A DNA stretch of 64,000 bases, from positions 124,001 through 188,000 of the forward strand of contig NZ_BILY01000002.1 of NCBI RefSeq assembly GCF_004000805.1. The letters are read 5' to 3'. The stretch is from Paenibacillus glycanilyticus NBRC 16618 (GTDB lineage Bacteria > Bacillota > Bacilli > Paenibacillales > Paenibacillaceae). The notes beneath the pieces are model-generated. The model saw only the letters and a program-made list of their open reading frames with translations. It had not been told where the DNA came from and did no database searches. Below, piece after piece: positions 43,080 to 51,418 of the stretch. The position numbers were made by a program, and so were the translations under genes. Numbering within the stretch: position 1 is the stretch's first letter; every line of letters starts with the position of its first letter.

Positions 43080-44456
43080 CTACATATTCGTACAATGCTC
43101 TTCGACTTCTTCCCAGGTATTATACAGCTCGACGAGCCGGCTGTCTTCATCCCCGTTGCCAGACTGCACGATGATAATTTCAAGCTCGGACACCGCCCGG
43201 ATACTGTGCAGCGTCTTCATCGGAATATGAAGCACGTTGCCCGCCTTTACCCGCATATAATTGCCGTTCTGGATGAACTCGCCTTCGCCCTTTACGATTG
43301 TCCATACCTCTTCCCGGTTAATATGCAGCTGATAACTGATGTTGCGACCCTGCAGGATGCCTACCCGCTTTGTCACGACCAAACGGCCGTCATCGTAACG
43401 CTGATCATCCAGAATACGCGCCCATCCCCAGCTCCGCTCCTCGAACATCGGTCCCTGATTATAATTAATGAAGTCCTTCACCCGCGGGCTCGCGCTTTTG
43501 TCCGCCACGAGAATGCCGTCCGGGCTCACGGCCACTACTACATTGGATAAACCCAGTATCGAGACGGGGATATCAATCTCGTTAATCAGATGCGTGTTAA
43601 CGCTATCCTCGCTGATCATACCCTTGCCGATGAGACGGTTGCCCATCTCTTCCGTTAACGTATTCCAGGTGCCAAGATCCTTCCAATACCCTTCATACGG
43701 ACGGACAACGATATGCTCTGTCCGCTCAACCACTTCATAGTCAAAGCTGACCTTCGGCAGGGTATGGTACTGCCTGACCAGCTCTTTATAATGAAGCGGC
43801 AGCCCCTTCTGCTCGAGTATCCCGATCAGAAAGCCAAGCTTAAACGCAAATACGCCGCAATTCCATAGCGCATCATATTGCTCAATCAGCCGACCCGCCC
43901 GTTCTTCCGACGGCTTCTCTTCGAATCGGTTCACCTGCCGGTAACCGGAATCATTCTGTCTGCCGGAGGCAGAGGGTACGATATAACCGTATTTGGAGGA
44001 AGGATAGGTTGGTTTTACGCCAATCAAGGCGAGATTAGCTCCGGAGTCATTTAGGACAACCTCCAGCTGCTTAACCTCGTCAAAGAAGCGGCCTTCCACG
44101 AAAGGATCAACCGGAAGAATCGCAATCACTTCGTCCAGTCCGGCTTCTTGCTCCGAATAGAGATAAGCAGCCGTTAAGGCAATCGCCGCAAACGTATCTC
44201 TTCGTTCCGGCTCGATAATCAGCGGCACATGACGGCCGATCTGATTATGCATCATTTCCATCTGGGATTTTCCGGTAGCAATAAAGCTGCTATCCCCCAG
44301 ACCCCGCTCCGTAATTTGTCCCCATACCCGCTGTACCATCGATACGAGTTGATGCCTTTCATCCTCGAGCACCTTCAGAAACTGCTTGGAACGGGCATCA
44401 TTGGAAAGCGGCCACAGCCTTTTTCCAGATCCGCCCGATAACAGGACAAGCTTCAT
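43080..44456 (-). CDS. manC: Mannose-1-phosphate guanylyltransferase (ManC type)
   Basis: A 458-residue enzyme making GDP-mannose from GTP and mannose-1-phosphate. The N-terminal nucleotidyltransferase signature is LSGGSGKRLWPLSNDARSKQFLKVL. ILPVDPFVE and RFEEKPSEERA follow. The C-terminal cupin domain (QLHINREEVWTIVKGEGEFIQNG, HIPMKTLHSIRA) is the phosphomannose-isomerase-like part of type II enzymes, though a PMI activity cannot be claimed. This implies mannose (or a GDP-mannose-derived sugar) in the polymer. Confidence 0.9.
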   Translation of the reverse strand: MKLVLLSGGSGKRLWPLSNDARSKQFLKVLEDERHQLVSMVQRVWGQITERGLGDSSFIATGKSQMEMMHNQIGRHVPLIIEPERRDTFAAIALTAAYLYSEQEAGLDEVIAILPVDPFVEGRFFDEVKQLEVVLNDSGANLALIGVKPTYPSSKYGYIVPSASGRQNDSGYRQVNRFEEKPSEERAGRLIEQYDALWNCGVFAFKLGFLIGILEQKGLPLHYKELVRQYHTLPKVSFDYEVVERTEHIVVRPYEGYWKDLGTWNTLTEEMGNRLIGKGMISEDSVNTHLINEIDIPVSILGLSNVVVAVSPDGILVADKSASPRVKDFINYNQGPMFEERSWGWARILDDQRYDDGRLVVTKRVGILQGRNISYQLHINREEVWTIVKGEGEFIQNGNYMRVKAGNVLHIPMKTLHSIRAVSELEIIIVQSGNGDEDSRLVELYNTWEEVEEHCTNM

Positions 44457-44485
44457 GCCAATCTCCCTCCGTTTCGCTGATGCGT

Positions 44486-45175
44486 CTAGTAAGCGTTTTT
44501 GGAACCAAACATGACCCTTACCGTCAGCAGCATCAACTTCAGATCAAACAGAAATCCCCGCTCCTCGATATATTTCAGGTCAAGTTCGACCATTTCCTTA
44601 AAGCTGAGCTCATTGCGGCCGCTTACCTGCCATAAACCTGTGCAACCAGGCAATACCTTGAGACGGAGCTTATCGTAGCTTGTATACTCATGAACTTCAC
44701 GGGGCAGTGCAGGTCGTGGACCTACCAGCGACATATCTCCGCGGATGACGTTCCACAGCTGAGGAAGCTCGTCGATGCTTGTTTTACGGATAAATTTGCC
44801 GACCTTTGTAATCCGGGGATCTTCCTTCATCTTGAACATAGCACCTTCAATTTCGTTCTGGCTGAGCAAGCTCTCCAGCATCTCCTCTGCATTAGCTACC
44901 ATGGAGCGAAATTTGAACATTCTGAAAGTCTGCTCGTTACGGCCAACCCGTGTTTGATAGAAGAAGACCGAGCCTTTTGGGCTCTCAAGCTTAATTAAAA
45001 AAGCAACAAGAAGAAATAACGGGGAAAGCAGAAGCAAACCCAAACTAGCGGCAATGAGGTCAAATCCGCGCTTGACCATTAAGTAAATACGAAGAGGCCG
45101 ACGCTCGTAGGCTGTATATATGGTCGCTGCATCAATGACTGCTTCGAGATCATTTTGCTGAGGAGTCGGAGCCAT
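44486..45175 (-). CDS. Undecaprenyl-phosphate sugar transferase (initiating enzyme)
   Basis: A 229-residue monotopic sugar-phosphate transferase that starts the repeat unit on undecaprenyl phosphate. One N-terminal hydrophobic segment (DLIAASLGLLLLSPLFLLVAF) precedes the catalytic domain with FKFRSMVANAEEM, RKTSIDELPQLWNVIRGDMSLVGPRPALP and GLWQVSGRNELSF. It is the short form without the membrane domains of WbaP. ATG 45175 follows AGAGGTGA at 6 bases. It lies 12 bases after galU. Confidence 0.92.
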   Translation of the reverse strand: MAPTPQQNDLEAVIDAATIYTAYERRPLRIYLMVKRGFDLIAASLGLLLLSPLFLLVAFLIKLESPKGSVFFYQTRVGRNEQTFRMFKFRSMVANAEEMLESLLSQNEIEGAMFKMKEDPRITKVGKFIRKTSIDELPQLWNVIRGDMSLVGPRPALPREVHEYTSYDKLRLKVLPGCTGLWQVSGRNELSFKEMVELDLKYIEERGFLFDLKLMLLTVRVMFGSKNAY

Positions 45176-45187
45176 CAACATTCACCT

Positions 45188-46075
45188 CTAATTAATCTTA
45201 TTGGACTGCTCCCGCAGCATCATTTCTTCCATAGCAGCGAGCAGGGGAATACGGAGTTCTTCGTTTCTGAGGGCAAAATCAATCGTAGTCGTAATAAATC
45301 CTAGCTTCTCGCCCACGTCATACCGGGTTCCTTCAAAATCGTACGCATACACGCCTTGCAGCTCGTTCAGCTTCTGAATCGCGTCGGTTAGCTGGATTTC
45401 TCCTCCGGCGCCTTCTTCCTGGTTTTTCAGGCAGTCGAATATTTCCGGTGTAAGGATATAACGCCCCATAATCGCAAGATTGGAAGGCGCCTGTCCTATA
45501 GCTGGCTTCTCCACAAAGCGTTTGACCTGATACAGCCGGTCGAGGCTTTCGATAGGATCAACGATGCCATACCGGTGTGTCTGGTCATCACGGACCGTCT
45601 GAACCCCTATGACGGAGCGGTCTGTCCGTTCGTATTGTTCAATCAATTGCTTTACGCAAGGCACGCGGGACTGCACGATGTCATCCCCAAGCAGGACGGC
45701 AAACGGCTCATCCCCGATAAAATTGCGAGCGCACCATACCGCATGACCTAACCCCCGCGCCTCTTTCTGGCGGATATAATGGATATCCACGTTGGAGGAG
45801 CGCCGAACCTCATCCAGCAGATCGTACTTGCCTTTGCTGAACAAGTTATGCTCCAGTTCAAAAGCATGATCGAAATGATCCTCGATCGCTCTCTTTCCTT
45901 TGCCCGTTACGATAATAATGTCTTCAATACCGGATGCTATTGCTTCCTCCACAATGTACTGGATCGTAGGTTTATCGACGATGGGCAGCATTTCTTTCGG
46001 CATCGCTTTGGTCGCCGGAAGGAACCGGGTTCCGAGCCCGGCAGCAGGAATAATTGCCTTTTTCACCTTGTTCAT
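45188..46075 (-). CDS. galU: UTP-glucose-1-phosphate uridylyltransferase
   Basis: A 295-residue enzyme making UDP-glucose. Motifs: [75 protein letters not shown] and [24 protein letters not shown] 46075 is preceded by GAGGGTGAGAG; a longer reading from 46123 has no ribosome binding site. It supplies precursor for the polymer and perhaps other wall glycans. Confidence 0.95.
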   Translation of the reverse strand: MNKVKKAIIPAAGLGTRFLPATKAMPKEMLPIVDKPTIQYIVEEAIASGIEDIIIVTGKGKRAIEDHFDHAFELEHNLFSKGKYDLLDEVRRSSNVDIHYIRQKEARGLGHAVWCARNFIGDEPFAVLLGDDIVQSRVPCVKQLIEQYERTDRSVIGVQTVRDDQTHRYGIVDPIESLDRLYQVKRFVEKPAIGQAPSNLAIMGRYILTPEIFDCLKNQEEGAGGEIQLTDAIQKLNELQGVYAYDFEGTRYDVGEKLGFITTTIDFALRNEELRIPLLAAMEEMMLREQSNKIN

Positions 46076-46122
46076 TACACTCTCACCCTCACCTATCCAA
46101 TATAGTATCTCTATAAAATACA

Positions 46123-46147
46123 AGCCCTGACTTATAGGTCTAGGGCT
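46123..46147 (-). terminator. Weak hairpin between Wzz copy 1 and galU
   Basis: AGCCCT and AGGGCT arms surround a partly paired loop; the T-run is poor. It may only reduce read-through. Confidence 0.35.
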
Positions 46148-46177
46148 GCCAAACCAAATCCTATATTCGATTAGTTC

Positions 46178-46933
46178 TTATTGGTTAAGCGTCGCGTACG
46201 TTGCATCATTGCGTTCTTTTTTCATCTTGACTGTCGGCTTGTTCTTTAGCCCCATGTCCTGTTTATTAATCTTGTTGATCAGCGCAAGAACCGGCAAATC
46301 AAGAGTTTGCAGCATTTCCGCTTCGTTCTTGATCGTGTCGTCAAGATAGTCGAGCAGGAAGATGATGCCGACTGCCAGCATGCAAGAGACGATAAAGCTG
46401 ATCAGCATATTCAGGATTGGGCTGTTGTTGATGGGGCTGGGAATATCCTTGTCATCCGCTTTATCGAGAATGGTCACGTTATCGACCTGCATGATATGAG
46501 GGATTTGATCCTTGAAGATTTCCGATACCGTATTCACGATCTGGGCGGCCTGCTTGTATGAAGCTCCGGTATACATGATGTCCATCACCTGTGATTCATC
46601 GGCCGATTCTACCTTTACCTTCTGCGATAATTGATCCGCGGTAATGCCCAGGTTCTGGTTTTGCTCGACAACTTTTTCCATGATGTAGGCTGACTCAACA
46701 ATTTTTTTATAGGAATTGATAAGCATGACATTGGACTGCAGCAGACCAAGATTCAGTGCTTCCACGCCGGCTTGCTGGGGAGATTGATTGACAATAAGAG
46801 TAGCCTTGGCTTGATAAATCGGGGTTGTAAAGAAGTAGCTTTTAACACCGGTAGCAACGACAGCAACGATAACGATGGCGGCAATCAGCCACCATTTTTT
46901 CACTAAGATCTGAGCATACTGCTTAAGTTCCAC
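46178..46933 (-). CDS. Wzz/CapA chain-length determinant, copy 1
   Basis: A 251-residue membrane protein, paralogous to the one at 39797-40561. It starts ELKQYAQILVKKWWLIAAIVIVAVVATGVKSYFF with a first helix near residues 12-30 and a second near 175-195. The GTG start at 46933 follows GGAGGG; the TTG at 46972 lies in the promoter palindrome. No BY-kinase follows it; the next gene is galU. It may act with the single kinase at 39133-39822 or modulate copy 2. Confidence 0.87.
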   Translation of the reverse strand: MELKQYAQILVKKWWLIAAIVIVAVVATGVKSYFFTTPIYQAKATLIVNQSPQQAGVEALNLGLLQSNVMLINSYKKIVESAYIMEKVVEQNQNLGITADQLSQKVKVESADESQVMDIMYTGASYKQAAQIVNTVSEIFKDQIPHIMQVDNVTILDKADDKDIPSPINNSPILNMLISFIVSCMLAVGIIFLLDYLDDTIKNEAEMLQTLDLPVLALINKINKQDMGLKNKPTVKMKKERNDATYATLNQ

Positions 46934-46965
46934 TCGCTTCCCTCCTGCAGCCTTGTAGGACTTTA

Positions 46966-47024
46966 GATACAATTTGTATCAACATTTGTATATTTACTTT
47001 AAGATACAAAACGTATCATGTCAA
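46966..47024 (-). promoter_or_regulatory. Promoter of Wzz copy 1 with two GATAC palindromes
   Basis: On the minus strand TTGACA (47019-47024) and TAAAGT (46996-47001) are 17 bases apart. GATACAAAACGTATC (47003-47017) fills the spacer, and GATACAATTTGTATC (46966-46980) lies downstream, centre to centre 37 bases. It has the same box sequences and spacing as the copy 2 promoter. Confidence 0.7.
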
Positions 47025-47091
47025 TAGCTTTTTCAACGGTTTTCATATTTTTGCGACATATCGTTGCAGCGAAGCGTTCCGGCAAAAAGAA

Positions 47092-47128
47092 AACCCCCAT
47101 GCAAACGGTTACCCGTTTGATGAGGGTT
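47092..47128 (-). terminator. Terminator after fsa
   Basis: AACCC-CAT-AAACGG and its complement form a 17-base near-perfect stem around a four-base loop, followed on the minus strand by TTTTCTTTTT. Confidence 0.85.
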
Positions 47129-47146
47129 AGTGAACGGTTTTATTCT

Positions 47147-47797
47147 TTACAAATTCGGCTTCCTGCCGTCCCAATCGCTAAGGAATTTCGCAATGCCGGC
47201 ATCCGTAAGCGGATGCTTCCAAAGTGAAGGAAGCAGCGCTCCTGGAATCGTTGCGATATGGGCTCCGGCCAACGCAGCCTGCTCGACGTGCCCGATATGG
47301 CGGATGCTTGCCGCGATGATCTCCGTATGCATCCCGTAGTTATGAAGGATCGTCCGGAGATCCCGAATTAGCCCTATGCCATCCGTACCAATGTCATCCA
47401 GACGGCCGACAAAAGGACTAATGTAGGTTGCGCCTGCTTTGGCAGCCATCAGACCTTGCGCAGCCGTAAAAATCAGCGTTACATTGGTCTTAATGCCTTT
47501 TTCCGACAAAGCGCGGGTTGCATACAGACCGTCCTCGGTCATAGGCAGCTTAACGACGATATTGGGGGCCCAATCCGCGATGTCAAAAGCCTCCATCAGC
47601 ATTTCTTCCGAAGTCGTACCGATTACTTCCGCACTGATGGGACCGTGAATAAAACCTGCGATTTCCTGGATAACTTCCTTGAATTCACGGCCTTCCTTCG
47701 CGATCAGGGACGGATTCGTCGTTACCCCGTCAACGAGACCAAGCCTTGCAATTCTTCTAATCTCCTCGACATTAGCCGTATCCAGGAAAAACTTCAT
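47147..47797 (-). CDS. fsa: Fructose-6-phosphate aldolase / transaldolase-like protein
   Basis: A 216-residue TalC/FsaA-type class I aldolase. It starts [16 protein letters not shown], with [13 protein letters not shown] near residue 25. The Schiff-base Lys is in NVVKLPM-type [12 protein letters not shown] near residue 83, and [16 protein letters not shown] follows near 128. Such short proteins are either fructose-6-phosphate aldolases or transaldolases; the sequence does not decide. The ATG overlaps the ndk stop (ATGA). Confidence 0.9.
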   Translation of the reverse strand: MKFFLDTANVEEIRRIARLGLVDGVTTNPSLIAKEGREFKEVIQEIAGFIHGPISAEVIGTTSEEMLMEAFDIADWAPNIVVKLPMTEDGLYATRALSEKGIKTNVTLIFTAAQGLMAAKAGATYISPFVGRLDDIGTDGIGLIRDLRTILHNYGMHTEIIAASIRHIGHVEQAALAGAHIATIPGALLPSLWKHPLTDAGIAKFLSDWDGRKPNL

Positions 47798-48201
47798 AGC
47801 TGTCCGCCAAAAAACATCTCTATCTCGCGTTCCGCACTCTCAACGGAATCGGAGCCGTGAACGATATTGCTCTCTACGCTTAATGCGTAATCGCCGCGAA
47901 TCGTGCCGGCATCCGCATCCGTAGGATTCGTGCGGCCGATCAGGGTACGGGCGTTTTTTACGGCACCGGGGCCTTCCCAGACCATGGCGAAAGAAGGACC
48001 GGAAGTAATGAACTCGACGAGTTCGCCAAAGAAAGGCTTCGCCGCGTGCTCGCTGTAATGGCGCTCTGCCAGGGGCGTATCGATCTCGATCAATTTCGCC
48101 TGTATGAGCTTAAAGCCTTTGTGCTCGAATCTTGCTACTATGCTGCCGATTAATCCACGCTTCACGCCATCGGGCTTCACCATGACAAAGGTTCGTTCCA
48201 T
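47794..48201 (-). CDS. ndk: Nucleoside diphosphate kinase
   Basis: A 135-residue kinase equilibrating nucleoside di- and triphosphates. Motifs: [15 protein letters not shown] at the start, [18 protein letters not shown] near 88, and the active-site His in [16 protein letters not shown] near residue 115. ATG 48201 follows AGAAGGA; the reading from 48219 adds six residues without support. It is slightly shorter than the usual 147, as in some Bacillota. It is co-directional with fsa. Confidence 0.94.
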   Translation of the reverse strand: MERTFVMVKPDGVKRGLIGSIVARFEHKGFKLIQAKLIEIDTPLAERHYSEHAAKPFFGELVEFITSGPSFAMVWEGPGAVKNARTLIGRTNPTDADAGTIRGDYALSVESNIVHGSDSVESAEREIEMFFGGQL

Positions 48202-48227
48202 TTCCATTCCTTCTTTCATTCCTAGTT

Positions 48228-49196
48228 TTATTTGCGCAATAGAGGTTTGTTCGGTAAATAATGAAGCGACTTCACATACCGTACGGTACGCGTCTGTGCC
48301 CGCATGACCATGGAATGCGTCTCCGCGCGCTGCTCCGGCATATAGCGCACTCCGCCCAGGAACTCACCGGGCGTTACGCCGGTTGCCGCGAAAATAACAT
48401 CCCCGGTCCCTACCATATCGTTGATATTTAATATTTTGCGAGGATCCGCCAGTCCCATAGAGACGCAGCGTTCATACTGCTCCTCGCTTTCGGGAATCAA
48501 CCTGCCTTGAATTTCGCCGCCTAAGCACTTGAGCGCAGCCGCCGCAAGGACGCCTTCGGGAGCGCCGCCCGAACCAACATAGAGATCGATGCCCGCTTCC
48601 GGAAAAGAAGGCGCTAGCGCTCCCGCGACATCCCCGTCCGATAAAAACTTGATCCGAACGCCCGCTTCCCTTAAGTCGCGGGTTATGTCCGCATGGCGCT
48701 CACGGTCCAGTATCATCACGGTCAAGTCCGTGATTGGCTTATCCAGCGCAAGCGCCGCCTTCTCCAGCGTTATGCGGATCGGGTCCTTCAGAGACAGCTT
48801 GCCGGCAAGCTCCGGTCCAACCGCAAGCTTTTCCATATACATGTCAGGCGCGTGAAGGAGCTGGCCTTTGCCTGCAACAGCCAATACGGCCATTGCGTTA
48901 TTGAGTCCCCGAGCAACGATCTCCGTCCCTTCGAGCGGATCAACGGCAACATCAACCTCGGGTCCCTGCATGCTGCCGACTTGCTCACCAATGTAAAGCA
49001 TCGGCGCTTCATCCATTTCGCCTTCGCCTATAACAACCGTACCACGAATTGATACAGTATCAAACATGCTCCGCATCGCTTCGGTTGCTGCGCCGTCGGC
49101 GCTGTTCTTATCTCCCCGGCCCATCCAAGGGGAAGCGGCAAGCGCCGCAAGCTCCGTGACTCGAACTAGCTCTAAAGACAATTCGCGTTCTAACAT
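48228..49196 (-). CDS. glpX: Class II fructose-1,6-bisphosphatase
   Basis: A 322-residue GlpX-type phosphatase for gluconeogenesis. Metal and substrate motifs are [15 protein letters not shown] near residue 57, [13 protein letters not shown] near 83 and [20 protein letters not shown] near 185, and [15 protein letters not shown] follows. ATG 49196 follows AGAGGA at 9 bases; a longer reading adds ten residues. It sits 86 bases after ppsR. Confidence 0.93.
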   Translation of the reverse strand: MLERELSLELVRVTELAALAASPWMGRGDKNSADGAATEAMRSMFDTVSIRGTVVIGEGEMDEAPMLYIGEQVGSMQGPEVDVAVDPLEGTEIVARGLNNAMAVLAVAGKGQLLHAPDMYMEKLAVGPELAGKLSLKDPIRITLEKAALALDKPITDLTVMILDRERHADITRDLREAGVRIKFLSDGDVAGALAPSFPEAGIDLYVGSGGAPEGVLAAAALKCLGGEIQGRLIPESEEQYERCVSMGLADPRKILNINDMVGTGDVIFAATGVTPGEFLGGVRYMPEQRAETHSMVMRAQTRTVRYVKSLHYLPNKPLLRK

Positions 49197-49282
49197 TTTT
49201 GGGCATCCTCTCATACGTATTGCCATTTTTATGCGATAAATACGTTGGCGGCGTTTTTTTGTGCAAGATTTTCTAGGGGTAC

Positions 49283-50080
49283 TTAAGATAATTGCTCGAT
49301 AATAAGTCCCGCAGTCTCTTCAATCGCTCGATTCGTAACGTCTATTACCGGGCATTGGAATGCCTGCATCACGCTGGATGCGTAAGCGAGTTCCTCCATA
49401 ATCCGCTCCATGGAAGCGTACTGCGCGGACTCCGGAAGACCAAGCGTCTTAAGACGCTCAGTCCGGATATGCAGCAGATGCTCCGGCTGCATCGTAAGCC
49501 CAACAATTAACCGGCCCGGTGCCGGCGTAAGCTCGGCAGGTGGTCTGACCTCAGGCATTAGCGGCAGATTCGCCGTCTTGATTCCTTTATGGGATAAAAA
49601 AATACTGAGCGGAGTCTTGGACGTACGTGATACGCCAATAAGAACCACTTGAGCCTGCATCAGGCCACGGGCATCCTTGCCGTCGTCGTATTTCACCGCA
49701 AATTCAATCGCTTCCATCCGGCGGTAATAATCGTCGTCGATGGAATGGAGAAGCCCGGGCTTGCGCTTTGGCGAGCTGCCAAAGGTATCCACGAAGGCCT
49801 GCATCATGGGGCCCATAACATCAACCGCCCGTACTCCCCAGCGGAACGATTCTTCCTTCATTAGCTCGCGAAGCTCCGGCTGAACAAGCGTATAGCTGAT
49901 AAAGCCGCCCGAACGGGCTGCTTCGGCAACGATCTGGATAACTTCCTCTTCGGTCTTTACATGGCCGAATCGTTTAATTTTGACATGATCGGATGCGAAC
50001 TGCCGCAAGGTCGCTTTCGCGACGGCTTCCGCGGTCTCCCCTACCGCATCTGAACAAACATAGATAATTTGCTCTGACAT
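49283..50080 (-). CDS. ppsR: PEP synthase / pyruvate phosphate dikinase regulatory protein
   Basis: A 265-residue DUF299 bifunctional kinase/pyrophosphorylase that switches pyruvate phosphate dikinase or PEP synthase on and off by phosphorylation. It begins IIYVCSDAVGETAEAVAKA. The central HSIDDDYYRRMEAIEFAVKYDDGKD and the P-loop-like GVSRTSKTPLSIFLSHKG near residue 150 are family hallmarks. It lies 6 bases after ccpN, as the homologue YqfL does in Bacillus. Confidence 0.92.
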   Translation of the reverse strand: MSEQIIYVCSDAVGETAEAVAKATLRQFASDHVKIKRFGHVKTEEEVIQIVAEAARSGGFISYTLVQPELRELMKEESFRWGVRAVDVMGPMMQAFVDTFGSSPKRKPGLLHSIDDDYYRRMEAIEFAVKYDDGKDARGLMQAQVVLIGVSRTSKTPLSIFLSHKGIKTANLPLMPEVRPPAELTPAPGRLIVGLTMQPEHLLHIRTERLKTLGLPESAQYASMERIMEELAYASSVMQAFQCPVIDVTNRAIEETAGLIIEQLS

Positions 50081-50086
50081 AAGCTC

Positions 50087-50731
50087 CTAATCCCCCAGTT
50101 CCGCTGCTGTTGCAATATCCGACATCAGCCGGATAATGTTCGATTTCGATACCCATCCGCTAATTTCCGGTCCGCCCTCGCCCGAAATAATAACCGGCAG
50201 GCAGTCCACTTGATGGAGCATCATCTTTCGAATCGCATCCGAAACGGATTCTTCGGGAACAAGCGTGACGATATTCGGAAAACGCGTCATAACCATGCTT
50301 ACCGGGATAGCACCTGCGCCTGGATTTCCGAGCGTGATCTTCAACAGATCCTTGGGAGTTACAATACCCGCGAGATTCTTGTCCTCGTTCACGATCAGAA
50401 GCGTATTGGCGTTCTCCGTGAACAAGGTAATAACCGCATCCTGGACGGATAACGTCTCCGGAATATTGACCGGAACGCCCTGGATCTCGTGAACCTTAAT
50501 ATTGTCAAAGCGCTGGCGCGCTGCCGTATCGTCGGTCGAACGGTAGGCTTCGCCGAGAAAATAACCAACCTTCGGCTTCGCGTCAAGCAGGTTCAGCATC
50601 ACAAGCAGCGACAGGTCCGAGCGCAGCGTCGGGCGGCTGACGCCCATATACTCCGCAAGCTGCTCGCCCGTAATCGGCGCATGCTTTTTAACGAGCTCAA
50701 GCAATTCTAGCTGGCGATTCGATAGCTGGAT
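50087..50731 (-). CDS. ccpN: CcpN-like HTH/CBS transcriptional repressor, apparent ATC start
   Basis: About 214 residues: an N-terminal HTH (ELVKKHAPITGEQLAEYMGVSRPTLRSDLS) followed by two CBS domains (about 80-205) that sense nucleotides. Bacillus CcpN represses gluconeogenic genes such as gapB and pckA. The annotated-looking TTG at 50704 has no ribosome binding site and would cut off QLSNRQLELL, a conserved part in CcpN. Upstream in frame the only candidates before a stop are ACC, GTT and ATC; ATC 50731 is 6 bases after GAGAGGGTGA. I propose ATC, or a sequence error. It is the first gene of the gluconeogenic set. Confidence 0.88.
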   Translation of the reverse strand: MQLSNRQLELLELVKKHAPITGEQLAEYMGVSRPTLRSDLSLLVMLNLLDAKPKVGYFLGEAYRSTDDTAARQRFDNIKVHEIQGVPVNIPETLSVQDAVITLFTENANTLLIVNEDKNLAGIVTPKDLLKITLGNPGAGAIPVSMVMTRFPNIVTLVPEESVSDAIRKMMLHQVDCLPVIISGEGGPEISGWVSKSNIIRLMSDIATAAELGD

Positions 50732-50740
50732 AACGGTTCA

Positions 50741-51007
50741 CCCTCTCACCTTTTTATTACACACATTTACCTATATAACCATCATTAATCGGATTTAATA
50801 TATCACATATATATATATTACACAATATATGTTCTATCGCATCCGAATTGTGCTCTATTTATGCTGTGCATATAGCCAGTGGGACAAGCGCCTGACACCA
50901 TCCATCATAATGTTATCTTTAGCAGGCTTTTTGGCTACTAATTCACTCCGTACAGCACCCAATCTCAACTCCAGTCCCCTCCCACCCTCTTACGCTCCTA
51001 TCAACCG
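50741..51007. other. AT-rich upstream region of ccpN and repeat flank
   Basis: No convincing gene is present; a 110-residue plus-strand reading here is low-complexity and runs into the repeats. The first 90 bases are very AT-rich (TATATATATATTAC) and should hold the ccpN promoter. From about 50970 there is a degenerate partial copy of the 62-base repeat. Confidence 0.5.
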
Positions 51008-51245
51008 CCCGCAAGTCGGGTTTTTCCTCTTATTCACTCTCCCCACGCCCTCTCTGCTCTCATTAACTGCCCGCAAGTCGGTTTCTTCCTCTTATTTACC
51101 TTCCTCCTGCCCTCTCAGCTCACATCAACTACCCGCAAGTCGGGTTTTTCCTCTTATTTAACTTTCCCACGTCCTCTCTGCTCCGACCAACTACCCGCAA
51201 GTCGGGTTTTTCCTCTTGTTCACTCTCCCTACGCCCTCTCACTAT
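51008..51245. repeat. 62-base tandem repeat array (about 4 copies)
   Basis: Units begin with CCCGCAAGTCGG at 51008, 51070, 51132 and 51194, spaced by exactly 62 bases. Each starts with a mini-hairpin (CCCG-CAAGT-CGGG) followed by TTTTTCCTCTT and a pyrimidine-rich stretch ending ...CCCTCTCTGCTC. The last copy decays after about 45 bases. There is no coding sequence. Confidence 0.85.
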
Positions 51246-51312
51246 CACAGCTCTTGAATAGTACGTCCAAATAATGGTAGACTAAAACCAAATCTAACTT
51301 CCGGTCGTGAAG

Positions 51313-51358
51313 AACACGCCGCTTCCTTGACGCATAGCGTCTAGGAAAGCGGCGTGTT
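51313..51358 (+). terminator. Terminator-like hairpin directly upstream of a gene
   Basis: ACACGCCGCTT... pairs with ...AAGCGGCGTGT, including an inner GACGC-AT-GCGTC stem, followed by TTTTATTTT. No plus-strand gene precedes it. It lies 8 bases before the ribosome binding site of the next gene. Confidence 0.65.
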
Positions 51359-51418
51359 TTATTTTGAAAGGAGCTAGCAACTATATCATTCGAATCTGTT
51401 CATCAAAAGTGGTATGAG

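Noticed and set aside
46934-46972. A longer Wzz copy 1 starting at TTG 46972
   Set aside because: That codon lies in the downstream promoter palindrome; GTG 46933 has GGAGG and aligns with the paralogue.
49048-49060. GATAC and GTATC close together inside glpX
   Set aside because: The half-sites are separated by one base rather than five and lie within coding sequence.
50829-51161. A 110-residue plus-strand frame through the repeat region
   Set aside because: It is Ser/Pro/Leu low complexity created by the tandem repeat, without a ribosome binding site.
51008-51245. Possible CRISPR array
   Set aside because: The entire 62-base unit is repeated, with no unique spacers and no cas genes.
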